From Hyphobacterium sp. SN044 (GTDB lineage: Bacteria > Pseudomonadota > Alphaproteobacteria > Caulobacterales > Maricaulaceae): DNA of 64,000 nt. This document shows, one piece after another, positions 34,490 through 46,916 of the stretch. The stretch spans positions 124,001 to 188,000 of the forward strand of contig NZ_JAKKUV010000003.1 of the NCBI RefSeq assembly GCF_021864465.1, in the 5' to 3' direction. Made by a program: the position numbers and the translations under genes. The notes under the pieces are model-generated. The model saw nothing but the letters and a program-made list of their open reading frames with translations, was not told where the DNA came from and did no database searches. Positions within the stretch are counted from its first letter, which is position 1. Every line of letters starts with the position of its first letter.

Positions 34490-35335
34490 ATGATGCAGAC
34501 CATCCTGTTCACCCTGGCCGTCTGGCGCGGCGCGCTGACACGGCTTCCGAGCCTGTTGCTGACGGCGGGCGTCGTGCTCGTTCCGGCCGCCCTCGTGGCC
34601 GTACCGTTCGCCCTGACGGGGCATGATTTCGGGCCGGAAGCGAACAACCCCTGGGGGGTCTGGTTCGGTTGGCTGGCCCTGCTGATCGCGCTGATCATCC
34701 CGGCATCGTCCGCTTTGCTGCGGCAGGGCGCGGGCGCCGGAAGCCGTGAATGGTTCGGGCTGGAGTTCGGGCAGGACGAGCGGAACCTGGCGCTGTCGAT
34801 GGCGCTGGTCTGCGTGCTCGCCTTCACCGTGATCGGTGTCGCGCTGCTCCTGTTCGTGGCCTTCATGGCGGCGCTCGCGCTGGCGTCGCGCGCTGCTGCC
34901 AATGCGCCGGATATCGCCGTCGAGGCGGCGGAACACGCGCCCGAGATCGGGGCCTATTTCGGCATGACCGAATGGGTGGCGGTTTGGATCGCCAGCGCGG
35001 CCTTTGCGCTGTTTTCGATCTGGTTCGTCACGCGTTTGCTGGTTGCCTTTCCCGAGACGATCCGGCTTGGCCGGGTGCAGGCGATGGCGTCACTCGCCCT
35101 GTCGCGCGGCCGGATGTTCGGCGTCACGCTGAGTGGCGGCGTATTCGCGCTGGCCGCTTCGGGCATGGTGTCGGCGCTGCGGCTGATCCCGCACGGCGAC
35201 GGTATCGCCGGGATGGCGGTGCTGTTCGGCACGTGCTGGGCCGGCCTGGTCCTCGTCATGGCCCTTTTGACGGCTTTCCTGACCGCTCTGGACGACACGC
35301 TCCTCCCGGAACACGCGCCGGGGGAGGGAACGTAG
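34490..35335 (+). CDS. Hypothetical polytopic membrane protein
   Basis: A 281-residue protein with about six predicted helices, including TRLPSLLLTAGVVLVPAALV, MALVCVLAFTVIGVALLLFV, WVAVWIASAAFALFSIWFV and LFGTCWAGLVLVMALLTAF. A loop of alternating Ala/Glu (ANAPDIAVEAAEHAPEIG) lies near the middle. No family recognised. The layout resembles the two membrane proteins at 36095 and 37202, so all three may share one role. No strong ribosome-binding site is visible. Confidence 0.6.
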   Translation: MMQTILFTLAVWRGALTRLPSLLLTAGVVLVPAALVAVPFALTGHDFGPEANNPWGVWFGWLALLIALIIPASSALLRQGAGAGSREWFGLEFGQDERNLALSMALVCVLAFTVIGVALLLFVAFMAALALASRAAANAPDIAVEAAEHAPEIGAYFGMTEWVAVWIASAAFALFSIWFVTRLLVAFPETIRLGRVQAMASLALSRGRMFGVTLSGGVFALAASGMVSALRLIPHGDGIAGMAVLFGTCWAGLVLVMALLTAFLTALDDTLLPEHAPGEGT

Positions 35336-35379
35336 CGCGCCTTCCGCCCGTTATCCGCTTGCCAAGCGAAGATCGGGTC

Positions 35380-36003
35380 ATGTCCACAACAATGGCGCAA
35401 ACATCCCGGCCCAGCCGTCTGGCCGACCTGTTCGACCAGGCTGCCGAGGCCAGCCCCTCCGACCGGGTCGCGGTCGGGGATGTGCTCGATTCCCTTGCGC
35501 ACCGCTCCTACGGGCCGCTCCTGCTGCTGCCGGCGCTGATCTCTGTCCTGCCGGGAGTCGGGGCGCTGCCGGGCGTGACCTGGACCACGGCGGCGCTGTG
35601 CCTGTTCATCTCGATCCAGTTCCTGTTCCAGCGGCGCTCACTCTGGTTGCCGGGCGGTCTGCGGAAGCTGCACGTCTCGCAATCCGCCTTCGAGAATGGC
35701 GTGCATGCCGCGCGTCCGTGGCTGAGGCGGCTGGACGGCTTTACCCACCCGCGCTTTCGCCTCGTCCTGAAGCCGCCGGCGCCGGTCTTCATCGCGCTGA
35801 TGTGCGTCGCGCTATCGCTCGCGATGTTTGTCTATTCGCTTGTCCCGGGCGGGGTCGTGATCCCGGCGGCGGCGCTGATCCTGATCGCGATCGGACTGAC
35901 GACACATGACGGGATATTCGTGATCACCGGGACGGTGACCGGCAGCGCTGCCGTCAGCGCCACCGGCTGGCTGATCGCCCGGGTCGCGTCGCATATCGGC
36001 TGA
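35380..36003 (+). CDS. Exopolysaccharide synthesis ExoD family protein
   Basis: A 207-residue ExoD-family membrane protein. The soluble start (RLADLFDQAAEASPSDRVAV, GDVLDSLAHRSYGPLLLLPA) and LISVLPGVGALPGV are diagnostic; helices follow at about 55-75, 125-150 and 170-195. A charged loop with WLPGGLRKLHVSQSAFENGV lies between. ExoD was named for a Rhizobium exopolysaccharide defect, but its biochemical activity is unknown. Start ATG 35380 is set by family length. Confidence 0.85.
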   Translation: MSTTMAQTSRPSRLADLFDQAAEASPSDRVAVGDVLDSLAHRSYGPLLLLPALISVLPGVGALPGVTWTTAALCLFISIQFLFQRRSLWLPGGLRKLHVSQSAFENGVHAARPWLRRLDGFTHPRFRLVLKPPAPVFIALMCVALSLAMFVYSLVPGGVVIPAAALILIAIGLTTHDGIFVITGTVTGSAAVSATGWLIARVASHIG

Positions 36004-36094
36004 CCCCGCCCGGGACGGATTCCGGTCGATTCCCCCCTGACGCCGCAGCGGAATGACGGCATCATTGCGCCATGGCCATGTCATGGAGGGACAC

Positions 36095-37180
36095 ATGCCG
36101 ACGCCGAACGCACAATCCTACGATTTCGGAAGCGCATTGCTGCACTTCTTCAAGGTGTTCGGACGCAGGCCGGGCGGAACGCTCTGGGTCGCGTTGTGGA
36201 ACGGGCTGCTCTACATCGCGCTCGTCTCGCTGGTGATCTGGTCGCTCTGGCCGTTCTACGCACAGCTCATCTCCATGGCGATGGAACAGAGAGAGCCCGA
36301 GTTCGAGGACGTCTTCGCGATGATGATGTCGATCTCCGGCGGTGTGCTCCTCGCCATGATCGGAGGCATCGTCGTGGCGCTGATGGCGCAGGGGGCCTGG
36401 TTGCGCCTTCTGGCCCGGGATGAAGTCGCGCCGATGATCCCGCTCCGGTTCGGAGGTGACGAATTCCGCCTGCTCGGCGTGAATGTCGTCCTCCTCATCC
36501 TGGGGTCCGTGCTCTACATGGTGGCGGTGGGCGTGGTGGCCGGCGTCGTTGTCGCGGCGGCGGCGGCGAATGACAGTGGCGGCGGTGCGGCCGCCGTGGC
36601 CGGCGGGCTCGCCGGTTTCGCCCTCATCGTGGTCTTCATCGCGGTTTTCGTCTTCCTGGCGATCAAGTTCGCGCCGGCACCGGGATTGACGGTCCTCGAT
36701 CGCCGATTCCGCCTGTTCGACGCCTGGCCGGCCACGCAGCGCGTCTTCTGGTGGGCGCTCCTGACCTATGTCGTCATGGCGCTGATGATCCTGGCGATGG
36801 CGATGGTTCTCGGCTCGATCGCGCAGATGCTGTTCCTGCCGGCCATATTCCCGGTAATCGGCGAATTCGCCTCCTATACCCAGACCCATGCCGGCGACCC
36901 GTCACCGGATGAGGCGTTCGCGATGCTGTGGTCGGGCCTGACCCATCCCGTTGCCATTACCTTCATCGCGCTCGGCACGGTCGTGTCGCTGGTTCTGCAG
37001 ACGCTCTACGAAGGGATGTGGCACTCCATCGGTGCTTATCTCGCCCGACGCTATCGCGGTCTCGAAGGTGCGGCCGGCGAACCTTCCCCGCCCGCCGCGC
37101 CGACCCCGCCGCCAACCCCGGTTTCTCCCGCGGCAAATACGGGTGACGCGGGTGGCGATTCAGGGTCTTCTCCGCACTGA
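36095..37180 (+). CDS. Hypothetical polytopic membrane protein with AWLRL/RFG motif, copy 1
   Basis: A 361-residue protein with about six helices and a Pro/Gly/Ala-rich C-terminal tail (residues about 325-361). ATG 36095 has GGAGGG five bases upstream. It shares landmarks with the next gene: ALLHFFKVFGRRP near the N-terminus and the motif QGAWLRLLARDEVAPMIPLR-FGGDE. No family name recognised. Likely an inner-membrane protein; function unknown. Confidence 0.65.
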   Translation: MPTPNAQSYDFGSALLHFFKVFGRRPGGTLWVALWNGLLYIALVSLVIWSLWPFYAQLISMAMEQREPEFEDVFAMMMSISGGVLLAMIGGIVVALMAQGAWLRLLARDEVAPMIPLRFGGDEFRLLGVNVVLLILGSVLYMVAVGVVAGVVVAAAAANDSGGGAAAVAGGLAGFALIVVFIAVFVFLAIKFAPAPGLTVLDRRFRLFDAWPATQRVFWWALLTYVVMALMILAMAMVLGSIAQMLFLPAIFPVIGEFASYTQTHAGDPSPDEAFAMLWSGLTHPVAITFIALGTVVSLVLQTLYEGMWHSIGAYLARRYRGLEGAAGEPSPPAAPTPPPTPVSPAANTGDAGGDSGSSPH

Positions 37181-37201
37181 TCGGGAATGAGGGGAAGGGA
37201 C

Positions 37202-38095
37202 ATGAACGCACCGAAACTCGACAGCGGCGCCGCGCTCGGATTCTTCTGGGACGTGTTCAAGGCCCGGCCGACGACCTTCATTGGTCTCGGCGTGTGGACG
37301 GCGCTGGTCTTTGCCGCTGTCGGCATCGCGCAGGTTCATGTCTCGGCCGACGAGATGGCCGCCCTGGAAGCCGCCGATCCGGAGGATGTGTCGGCCGTGT
37401 TTTCGAGCATGGGCGCCTATCTGGGGGCGATTGCGCCTGTGATGCTGGTCAGCTTTGCCGTCGCCGTTCTGATCGAATCCGCCTGGCTGCGCCTGTTCAT
37501 GCGCGGTGAGGGCAATCCGGTTCTGCCGTTCCGGTTCGGCGCGGAAGAAGGCAGTTACCTGCTGACCTTCCTTTTGCTCGCGCTGGTCACCTTCGTCGTC
37601 TATCTCGCCGGCCTGATCGTGATGCTGGTCTTCACCTTCGTCTTCGCCCTTGGCGGAGCGGCGCTCGGGTCGGTCGGCCTGTTCCTCGGCTCGATGGTCG
37701 CGCTCGCCATCCTGATCTTCGTACTCGTGCGGCTGTCGCCCGCGCTGGCGTTCGCCATCAGCCGCAAGCGCGTGTCGCTGGGACTGGCCTGGCGCGGGAC
37801 GAAGATCATGTTCTGGCCGCTGCTGGGCTGTTACGTGCTCGCCTTCCTGATCTCTATGGTGATCTTCACCGTCACGATGATCGTGTTCCTGTTCCTGCCG
37901 TTCGACATGTCGGGTCTCGACGCGTCGCGGCAGGCGGTGGGATGGGAAACCCTGATCCTTCCCTTCCTTTTGCTCAACGCCGCCAATCTGATCCCGCAGG
38001 CGCTGTTCCGCGGCATCGCCTGCAAGGCGGCGCTGACGATCGAGGAGGCGAATGCGGCTCCGCCGGCGCCGCCGCAAACGGTCGGCACCGTCTAG
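37202..38095 (+). CDS. Hypothetical polytopic membrane protein with AWLRL/RFG motif, copy 2
   Basis: A 297-residue paralogue of the preceding gene: ALGFFWDVFKARPTTF at the start and ESAWLRLFMRGEGNPVLPFR-FGAEEG in the first cytoplasmic loop. Six helices are predicted, including FLLLALVTFVVYLAGLIVML and LGCYVLAFLISMVIFTVTMI. It lies 21 bp after its paralogue, with GGGAAGGGA before the ATG, so the two are probably co-expressed and may form a heteromer (inference). Confidence 0.65.
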   Translation: MNAPKLDSGAALGFFWDVFKARPTTFIGLGVWTALVFAAVGIAQVHVSADEMAALEAADPEDVSAVFSSMGAYLGAIAPVMLVSFAVAVLIESAWLRLFMRGEGNPVLPFRFGAEEGSYLLTFLLLALVTFVVYLAGLIVMLVFTFVFALGGAALGSVGLFLGSMVALAILIFVLVRLSPALAFAISRKRVSLGLAWRGTKIMFWPLLGCYVLAFLISMVIFTVTMIVFLFLPFDMSGLDASRQAVGWETLILPFLLLNAANLIPQALFRGIACKAALTIEEANAAPPAPPQTVGTV

Positions 38096-38109
38096 CGCGG
38101 CGAGACTGA

Positions 38110-38607
38110 TCAACGCCCCGGCAGCAGGTCCTCGAGGAAGAAGGCGGACAATTCGGTGCGGCCGGTCAGGCCCGCCTTGCGGTAGAGCGCGCGGGATTGT
38201 TCGCGGACGGTGCGTTCGCTGGTGCCGCGCAGCGCCGCGATTTCCGCGTGGCTGAAACCCTTCATCAGGAAGAGGCCGATCTCGGTCTCGGCCGGCGTGA
38301 AGCCCCAGCGGTCGAACTGGCCGGTGATGGCTGCTCCGAGGCCCCGGACAAGGGTCCGGTTCTCGTCCTGCCATCGTAACGCCTCGGCCCGCGCGGCGGC
38401 GAGGTCGGTCCGCGTGCGCTGGAAATTGACCAGCAGGGCGAAGGCACCGATGGCCGCCGAGACCAGAGCGACCGATTCCAGGACGAGGTGCAGCCAACCC
38501 ACGCCTTCGCCGCCATCGGTCACCAGATCGGTGGCAATGAAGATTGCGATCAGCGCGAACAGCACGCCTCCGGCGCGCGTCGTCCAGCGTGAACGGTCTT
38601 CCTGCAT
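38110..38607 (-). CDS. LuxR-type transcriptional regulator with two membrane helices
   Basis: A 165-residue protein: two transmembrane helices (about residues 12-30 and 40-61), a short coiled linker (TDLAAARAEALRWQDENRTL) and a C-terminal LuxR helix-turn-helix (FTPAETEIGLFLMKGFSHAE, then IAALRGTSERTVREQSRALY). ATG 38607 has GGGAGG at good distance; upstream starts run into the intergenic region. A DNA-binding domain tethered to the membrane suggests it senses envelope or redox state. It faces the cytochrome b gene, a plausible target, with a palindrome at 38638-38647. Confidence 0.82.
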   Translation of the reverse strand: MQEDRSRWTTRAGGVLFALIAIFIATDLVTDGGEGVGWLHLVLESVALVSAAIGAFALLVNFQRTRTDLAAARAEALRWQDENRTLVRGLGAAITGQFDRWGFTPAETEIGLFLMKGFSHAEIAALRGTSERTVREQSRALYRKAGLTGRTELSAFFLEDLLPGR

Positions 38608-38637
38608 TGCCCATCCTCCCTTGAAACGGCCGGTTAC

Positions 38638-38647
38638 GTCATATGAC
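38638..38647. promoter_or_regulatory. GTCATATGAC palindrome between the luxR-type and cytochrome b genes
   Basis: A perfect 10-base dyad in the 98-bp divergent intergenic region. Placement fits an operator for the membrane-bound regulator, but only one copy is seen here. Confidence 0.35.
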
Positions 38648-38705
38648 AGATGGCGCCCGCGCGCCTGCGGCATGACGTTCCAGCCCACCGAAATGGAGGC
38701 ATGCC

Positions 38706-39404
38706 ATGAACGCATCGAACGACAATCGTCAACCCGCCGCCACCCGCGACATCAAGGTCTGGGACCCGGTGGTCCGGATCGGTCACTGGGTGATCGTGAT
38801 CGGGGTTTTCGCCGCCTATTTTTCAGGGGATGACTGGCAGGGCATTCACGTCTGGGCCGGCTATGCCGTCGCCGCCGCGGTGCTTATCCGGATCGCCTGG
38901 GGCCTGGTCGGCACGCGGCATGCCCGCTTCGCCAGCTTCGTGCGGGGCCCCGGAGCGGCGGCGGGCTATGTCCGCGGTCTGGTGACGGGCAGGGCCGAGC
39001 GCCATGTCGGGCATAACCCCGCCGGCGCGGTGATGATCCTGCTTCTGCTGGCCAGCCTCGCCGGAACGACCGGCACGGGCATGGCGCTCTATGCGGTCGA
39101 GGAGGGGCGGGGGCCGCTTGCCGGCATCATCGCCATGGCACCCGAAGACGGGACGCAAGCCAATGCGTCGTCCGAAGCGCCGCGCGGGGCCGATCGCGAC
39201 GACGATGACGACGAATACGAAGGGCGGGGCGAACACGAAGTGGGCGGAGAAGGCGGCGAGTGGCTGGAGGGCCTGCACAAATTCTTCGTCTACCTGACGC
39301 TGACGCTGGCAGGTCTGCACGTGATCGGCGTGATCGCGTCGAGCCTGGCACATGGCGAGAACCTCGTCCGGTCGATGGTGACCGGCCGCAAGCGCGCCGA
39401 GTAA
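38706..39404 (+). CDS. Cytochrome b561-family di-haem membrane protein
   Basis: A 232-residue cytochrome b of the Ni/Fe-hydrogenase/b561 type with four helices. Haem-ligand histidines are visible in RIGHWVIVIGVFAAYF, GIHVWAGYAVAAAV and the C-terminal HKFFVYLTLTLAGLHVIGVI. The loop between helices 3 and 4 carries an acidic/Gly insert (DRDDDDDEYEGRG, GEGGEW). Such proteins move electrons between quinone and a periplasmic cytochrome. Divergent from the LuxR-type gene. Confidence 0.85.
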   Translation: MNASNDNRQPAATRDIKVWDPVVRIGHWVIVIGVFAAYFSGDDWQGIHVWAGYAVAAAVLIRIAWGLVGTRHARFASFVRGPGAAAGYVRGLVTGRAERHVGHNPAGAVMILLLLASLAGTTGTGMALYAVEEGRGPLAGIIAMAPEDGTQANASSEAPRGADRDDDDDEYEGRGEHEVGGEGGEWLEGLHKFFVYLTLTLAGLHVIGVIASSLAHGENLVRSMVTGRKRAE

Positions 39405-39437
39405 GGCCTGGTGGAGAGGCGGGCCGGGCCGGTTGGC

Positions 39438-42400
39438 CTAGGCCCGCTTCTTCTTCACCTGCCGGGCGCGGTCACGTTCGAGCAGCGGGGCGAGGTAGCG
39501 CCCGGTCCAGCTGCGCTCGACCTTCGCCACGTCTTCCGGTGTGCCTACGGCGACGATCTCGCCGCCGCCATCGCCGCCTTCCGGACCGAGATCGATCAGC
39601 CAGTCGGCAGTCTTGATGACGTCGAGATTGTGCTCGATCACCACCACCGAATTGCCCTGCTCGACCAGTTCGTGGAGCACTTCGAGCAGCTTCTTCACGT
39701 CCTCGAAATGCAGGCCGGTCGTGGGCTCGTCGAGGATGTAGAGCGTCTTGCCGGTCGCCCGCTTCGACAATTCCTTCGACAGTTTCACGCGCTGCGCCTC
39801 GCCGCCCGACAGCTGGGTCGCGGGCTGGCCGATCTTCACATAGCCGAGGCCGACACGTTCCAGTGTGACCATCTTGTCGCGGATCGAGGGGACCGCCTTG
39901 AAGAAGTCCGCGCCTTCCTCGACCGTCATGTCGAGCACGTCGGCGATCGACTTGCCCTTGAAGGTGACTTCCAGCGTCTCGCGGTTGAAGCGCTTGCCGT
40001 GGCAGACATCGCACGGGACGAAGACGTCGGGCAGGAAGTGCATCTCGATCTTCACGACGCCGTCGCCCTGGCAGGCCTCGCAGCGCCCGCCCTTCACATT
40101 GAAGCTGAACCGGCCCGGCTTGTAGCCGCGCGCCTGGGATTCCGGCAGGCCGGCGAACCAGTCGCGGATCGGGGTGAAGGCGCCGGTATAGGTCGCCGGG
40201 TTGGAGCGCGGGGTGCGGCCGATCGGCGACTGGTCGATGTCGATGATCTTGTCGAGCTGTTCGAGGCCCTCGATCCGGTCGTAATGCGCCGGGACGGTCT
40301 GGGTGCCGTTCAGCTGGCGCGTGGCGGCCTTGTAGAGCGTCTCGATCGTCAGGGTCGACTTGCCGCCACCCGACACGCCGGTGATGCAGGTGAAGACGCC
40401 AAGCGGGAATTCGGCGGTGACGTTTTTCAGATTGTTGCCGGTGGCGCCGGACACCCGGATCACCCGCTTCTTGTCGATCGGGCGGCGGGCCTTCGGCACG
40501 TCGATGACGCGGGCGCCGGACAGGTATTGCCCGGTCAGGCTTTTCGGATTGGCGGCGATTTCCTCCGGCTTGCCGTGGGCGACGATCTCGCCGCCATGCA
40601 CACCGGCGGCGGGGCCGAGATCGACGACATAGTCGGCGGTCAGGATGGCTTCCTCGTCATGCTCCACGACGATGACGGTGTTGCCGAGATCGCGCAGGCC
40701 GCGCAGGGAGTCCAGCAGTCTTGTGTTGTCGCGCTGGTGCAGGCCGATCGACGGTTCGTCGAGCACGTAGAGCACGCCGGTCAGGCCCGAACCGATCTGG
40801 CTGGCGAGGCGGATGCGCTGGCTTTCGCCGCCCGACAGCGTGCCGGAGGCGCGGTCGAGGGTGAGGTAGTCGAGGCCGACATCGACGAGGAATTTCAGCC
40901 GCTCGCGGATTTCCTTCAAAATGCGTTCGGCGATCGCCTTCTGCTTCGGGGTGAAGCCCTTTTCGAGACTGCCGAACCAGTCCGCCGCATTGCGGATCGA
41001 CAGCTCGCTGGCCTGGGAAATGTCCTGACCGGCGATCCGAACCGCCAGGGCCTCCGGGCGCAGGCGCTTGCCGTGGCAGGTCTCGCAGGGCTGGGCCGAC
41101 TGGAAGCGGCCGAGATCCTCGCGCACCCAGCTGGAATCGGTCTCGCGCCAGCGGCGTTCCAGGTTCGGGATCACGCCCTCGAATGACTTGGTCGTCTCGA
41201 AGGTGCGAAGCCCGTCCTCGTAGCGGAATCTGATCTTGTCGGGCGTGCCCTGCAGCACGGTCTGGCGGAAGGCCTCGGGCAGTTCGCGCCAGGGCTTGAA
41301 CATGTCGGCGCCGAAATGCTTGGCCAGCGCGTCGAGCGTCTGCTGGTAGAGTTTCGAGGTCGCCCGGTTCCACGGCGCGATGGCGCCGTCATAGAGGCTT
41401 TTCTCACGGTCCGGGACAACGAGGTCCTCGTCGAATTTCAGCGACTGGCCGAGCCCGTCACAAGCCGGGCAGGCGCCGAAGGGATTGTTGAACGAGAACA
41501 GGCGCGGCTCGATCTCCGGGATGGTGAAACCGGAGACCGGGCAGGCGAAATTTTCCGAGAAGATCAGCCGGTCGCCCTTCTCGTAGCGCGACTTCTGGCC
41601 CCACTGAACGTCCGAAGGCGCGGCGGCCTGTTCCGCCTCGGCATCGGGGGACAGGAAGGCGGCGGGCGCTTCCTTCAAGCCGCCGGCCCCGGCCTGAGCT
41701 TCGGGCAGGTCGACCGCATCGGCGAATTCCGCCGCGGCGAGGCCGTCGGCGAGGCGCAGGGCGGCTTCGAGCGATTCCGCGAAGCGCTGTTCCATGCCTT
41801 CGCGCACGACGACGCGGTCCACAACCACATCGATGTCGTGCTTGTATTTCTTGTCGAGCGCCGGGGCCTCTTCAAGCGGGTAGAATTCGCCGTCGACCTT
41901 CACGCGCTGGAAGCCGGCCTTCAACCACTCGGCGAATTCCTTGCGGTATTCGCCCTTGCGGCCTCGGACGACCGGGGCGAGCAGGTAGAGGCGCGTGCCT
42001 TCCGGCAATTCCATCAGCCGGTCGACCATCTGGCTGACGGTCTGGCTTTCAATCGGCAGGCCGGTCGCTGGCGAATAGGGGATGCCGACCCGCGCCCAGA
42101 GCAGGCGCATGTAGTCGTAGATCTCGGTGACCGTCGCGACAGTGGAGCGCGGATTCTTCGACGTCGTCTTCTGCTCGATCGAAATTGCCGGGGAGAGGCC
42201 CTCGATTGAGTCCACGTCCGGCTTCGACATCAGCTCCAGAAACTGGCGCGCATAGGCCGACAGGCTTTCCACATAGCGGCGCTGACCCTCGGCGTAGATG
42301 GTGTCGAAGGCGAGGGAGGACTTGCCCGATCCCGACAGGCCGGTGAACACGATCAGTTCGTCGCGCGGCAGTTCCACCGAGACGTTTTTCAGATTGTGTT

Positions 42401-42443
42401 CGCGCGCACCCTGCACGCGGATGGATTTCAGCGGTTCGGCCAT
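39438..42443 (-). CDS. uvrA: Excinuclease ABC subunit A
   Basis: A 1001-residue UvrA, the damage-recognition ATPase of nucleotide excision repair. First Walker [10 protein letters not shown] (residues 35-43), second in [15 protein letters not shown]. Zinc-finger cysteines are present as [24 protein letters not shown] and CDVCHGKR. Two ABC signatures: [14 protein letters not shown] and [17 protein letters not shown] basic end (VKKKRA) closes it. Divergent from ssb, sharing a LexA box at 42504-42518, so it is predicted SOS-inducible. Confidence 0.97.
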   Translation of the reverse strand: MAEPLKSIRVQGAREHNLKNVSVELPRDELIVFTGLSGSGKSSLAFDTIYAEGQRRYVESLSAYARQFLELMSKPDVDSIEGLSPAISIEQKTTSKNPRSTVATVTEIYDYMRLLWARVGIPYSPATGLPIESQTVSQMVDRLMELPEGTRLYLLAPVVRGRKGEYRKEFAEWLKAGFQRVKVDGEFYPLEEAPALDKKYKHDIDVVVDRVVVREGMEQRFAESLEAALRLADGLAAAEFADAVDLPEAQAGAGGLKEAPAAFLSPDAEAEQAAAPSDVQWGQKSRYEKGDRLIFSENFACPVSGFTIPEIEPRLFSFNNPFGACPACDGLGQSLKFDEDLVVPDREKSLYDGAIAPWNRATSKLYQQTLDALAKHFGADMFKPWRELPEAFRQTVLQGTPDKIRFRYEDGLRTFETTKSFEGVIPNLERRWRETDSSWVREDLGRFQSAQPCETCHGKRLRPEALAVRIAGQDISQASELSIRNAADWFGSLEKGFTPKQKAIAERILKEIRERLKFLVDVGLDYLTLDRASGTLSGGESQRIRLASQIGSGLTGVLYVLDEPSIGLHQRDNTRLLDSLRGLRDLGNTVIVVEHDEEAILTADYVVDLGPAAGVHGGEIVAHGKPEEIAANPKSLTGQYLSGARVIDVPKARRPIDKKRVIRVSGATGNNLKNVTAEFPLGVFTCITGVSGGGKSTLTIETLYKAATRQLNGTQTVPAHYDRIEGLEQLDKIIDIDQSPIGRTPRSNPATYTGAFTPIRDWFAGLPESQARGYKPGRFSFNVKGGRCEACQGDGVVKIEMHFLPDVFVPCDVCHGKRFNRETLEVTFKGKSIADVLDMTVEEGADFFKAVPSIRDKMVTLERVGLGYVKIGQPATQLSGGEAQRVKLSKELSKRATGKTLYILDEPTTGLHFEDVKKLLEVLHELVEQGNSVVVIEHNLDVIKTADWLIDLGPEGGDGGGEIVAVGTPEDVAKVERSWTGRYLAPLLERDRARQVKKKRA

Positions 42444-42503
42444 GTGGACTTCGCTACCCCGGTGGGTTCAACATCGCCCCGACTCGCGGGCGTTTGACCT
42501 GCG

Positions 42504-42518
42504 GAACATTATGTGAAC
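42504..42518. promoter_or_regulatory. LexA (SOS) box shared by uvrA and ssb
   Basis: GAAC (42504-42507), seven bases, GAAC (42515-42518) exactly matches the alphaproteobacterial LexA consensus GTTC-N7-GTTC read on the other strand. It sits in the 128-bp divergent region, 61 bp from the uvrA start and 53 bp from the ssb start. Confidence 0.85.
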
Positions 42519-42571
42519 AAATATCGTGCGTCCATCCTGGAAACGCACGCGAGCATGGAGAAGATGGGGTT

Positions 42572-43063
42572 ATGGCCGGAAGCGTCAACAAAGTCATCCT
42601 GGTGGGCAATCTGGGCGCCGACCCGGAAATCCGCTCGCTCAATTCGGGCGACAAGGTTGCCAATATCCGCATCGCGACGTCGGAGACGTGGCGCGACAAG
42701 AATTCCGGCGAACGCCGCGAAAAGACGGAATGGCACAACGTCGTCATGTTCGACCAGAACCTCGTGAAGGTGGCGGAGAACTATCTGAAGAAGGGCTCCA
42801 AGGTTTACGTCGAGGGCCAGCTGCAGACGCGCAAGTGGCAGGATCGCGACGGCAATGACCGCTATACAACGGAAGTCGTCCTGCAACGTTTCCGCGGCGA
42901 ACTGCACATGCTCGACAGCCGTGGCGGCGGTGGCGGCGGAGGCTATGACTCCGACGACAGCTTCGGCGGCGGCGCTGGCGGCGGTGGCCGTTCCAGCGGA
43001 GGCGGCGGCGGTGGCCGCGAAGACTTCCGCAATGACGATCTCGACGACGAAATTCCGTTCTGA
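42572..43063 (+). CDS. ssb: Single-stranded DNA-binding protein
   Basis: A 163-residue SSB. The OB-fold (residues 1-110) begins [20 protein letters not shown] and includes [19 protein letters not shown] and [17 protein letters not shown] Gly-rich flexible linker (about 118-150) leads to the acidic tip DDLDDEIPF, which binds repair partners. It protects single-stranded DNA in replication and SOS repair. Start at 42572 follows family length. Confidence 0.97.
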   Translation: MAGSVNKVILVGNLGADPEIRSLNSGDKVANIRIATSETWRDKNSGERREKTEWHNVVMFDQNLVKVAENYLKKGSKVYVEGQLQTRKWQDRDGNDRYTTEVVLQRFRGELHMLDSRGGGGGGGYDSDDSFGGGAGGGGRSSGGGGGGREDFRNDDLDDEIPF

Positions 43064-43089
43064 TCCGAACCTGTCCGGGATTTACTGCA

Positions 43090-43117
43090 GGCGGGCCGGG
43101 CAACCGGCCCGCCTTTT
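43090..43117 (+). terminator. Rho-independent terminator after ssb
   Basis: GGCGGGCCGG (43090-43099) pairs perfectly with CCGGCCCGCC (43104-43113) around a GCAA tetraloop, followed by TTTT. Confidence 0.88.
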
Positions 43118-43153
43118 GCTAGACTGAGCCAGACACCAGGACGGAGTTCACCC

Positions 43154-43843
43154 ATGTTGCGTCGTTTCGCCCTTGCCACTGTTGCCGCTGCCAGCCTCGC
43201 CGGACCCGCGCTTGCGCAGTCCGATGACGGCACGCGTACGCCGGAGCTGATGCATTCGCAGATCGGCGAGAACGCGGTGAACATCATGATTGTCGGGCAG
43301 GACGCGTTCGGTGACGTGTTCATGGAAGTCGCGCTGCTGCACGACCTGCCGCGCGAACGCGATGCCGAGATCGCGTCCCGGATCTGGGAAGAACGCAACA
43401 ACACCGCGCCGATCTTCCTGATGGAGGCCGCGCGCCGCTATGCGTCCTACGCGCCGGAGCAGGCGCTCTACGCCTATTTCCTCGCCCGCTCGCGAATGAT
43501 CTATGACGGTCAGCGCTGCGTCGATTCCTCGGCGCTTGAGGCGATCGCGCTGGTCGACCAGTTCGCGCAGGAAGACATCGCGCCGCTGATGGCGGACGCG
43601 GAAATGGTCCGGGCGCAACTGTCGGAAGTCTATTCGTCGGGCGAAAGCTTCACGCATACGACCTCGCCCTGGTGGATCTGCTCGTCGGGTGACAGCGCCT
43701 TCTACGCTGCGCAGAACGGCGCGACGCTGACGCGGAACGAGTGGCTGAAGCTGCCGAACCAGTGGCCGCCGATCCAGGACACGATCCGCAACAACATGCT
43801 GGCGAACATCAACGCGCTGGCGACGGCGATCGCCGAGCAGTAA
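43154..43843 (+). CDS. Secreted hypothetical protein
   Basis: A 229-residue exported protein: signal peptide (LRRFALATVAAASLAGPALA, cut before QSDD) and a mostly helical mature part. Recognisable words are DAEIASRIWEERNN, PEQALYAYFLARSRMIYDGQ and RNEWLKLPNQWPPIQDTIRN. Two cysteines (RCVDSS and WWICSSGD) could form a disulfide. No family recognised; a periplasmic location is likely. It lies between the ssb terminator and gyrA with its own start region (GGAG 11 bases upstream). Confidence 0.65.
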   Translation: MLRRFALATVAAASLAGPALAQSDDGTRTPELMHSQIGENAVNIMIVGQDAFGDVFMEVALLHDLPRERDAEIASRIWEERNNTAPIFLMEAARRYASYAPEQALYAYFLARSRMIYDGQRCVDSSALEAIALVDQFAQEDIAPLMADAEMVRAQLSEVYSSGESFTHTTSPWWICSSGDSAFYAAQNGATLTRNEWLKLPNQWPPIQDTIRNNMLANINALATAIAEQ

Positions 43844-44028
43844 GCGGCCGGATTCTCGCCCGCTATCTGGCGCGGAAATCGTCTGCACACGGGCGGTCTC
43901 CCGCGTTTGCCCCACATGCCCCGAATTGCTAGAAACGAGGCCAGAACAGCGCCGCGCGATTCTGCTTGCGGCGCTCCCGTTTCAGGGCCGGATTTGCGAT
44001 CCGGCCGCGACCCGGCAAGAGGGCTTCC

Positions 44029-46836
<2,808 letters not shown>

Positions 46837-46916
46837 AAGCCCGACCGCCTTGCCGGTTCGCGCCGAGTGCGGCTAGGGTCCGCACCGGCCGGATGCCAGC
46901 CTGAAGGAGGCCCGAC

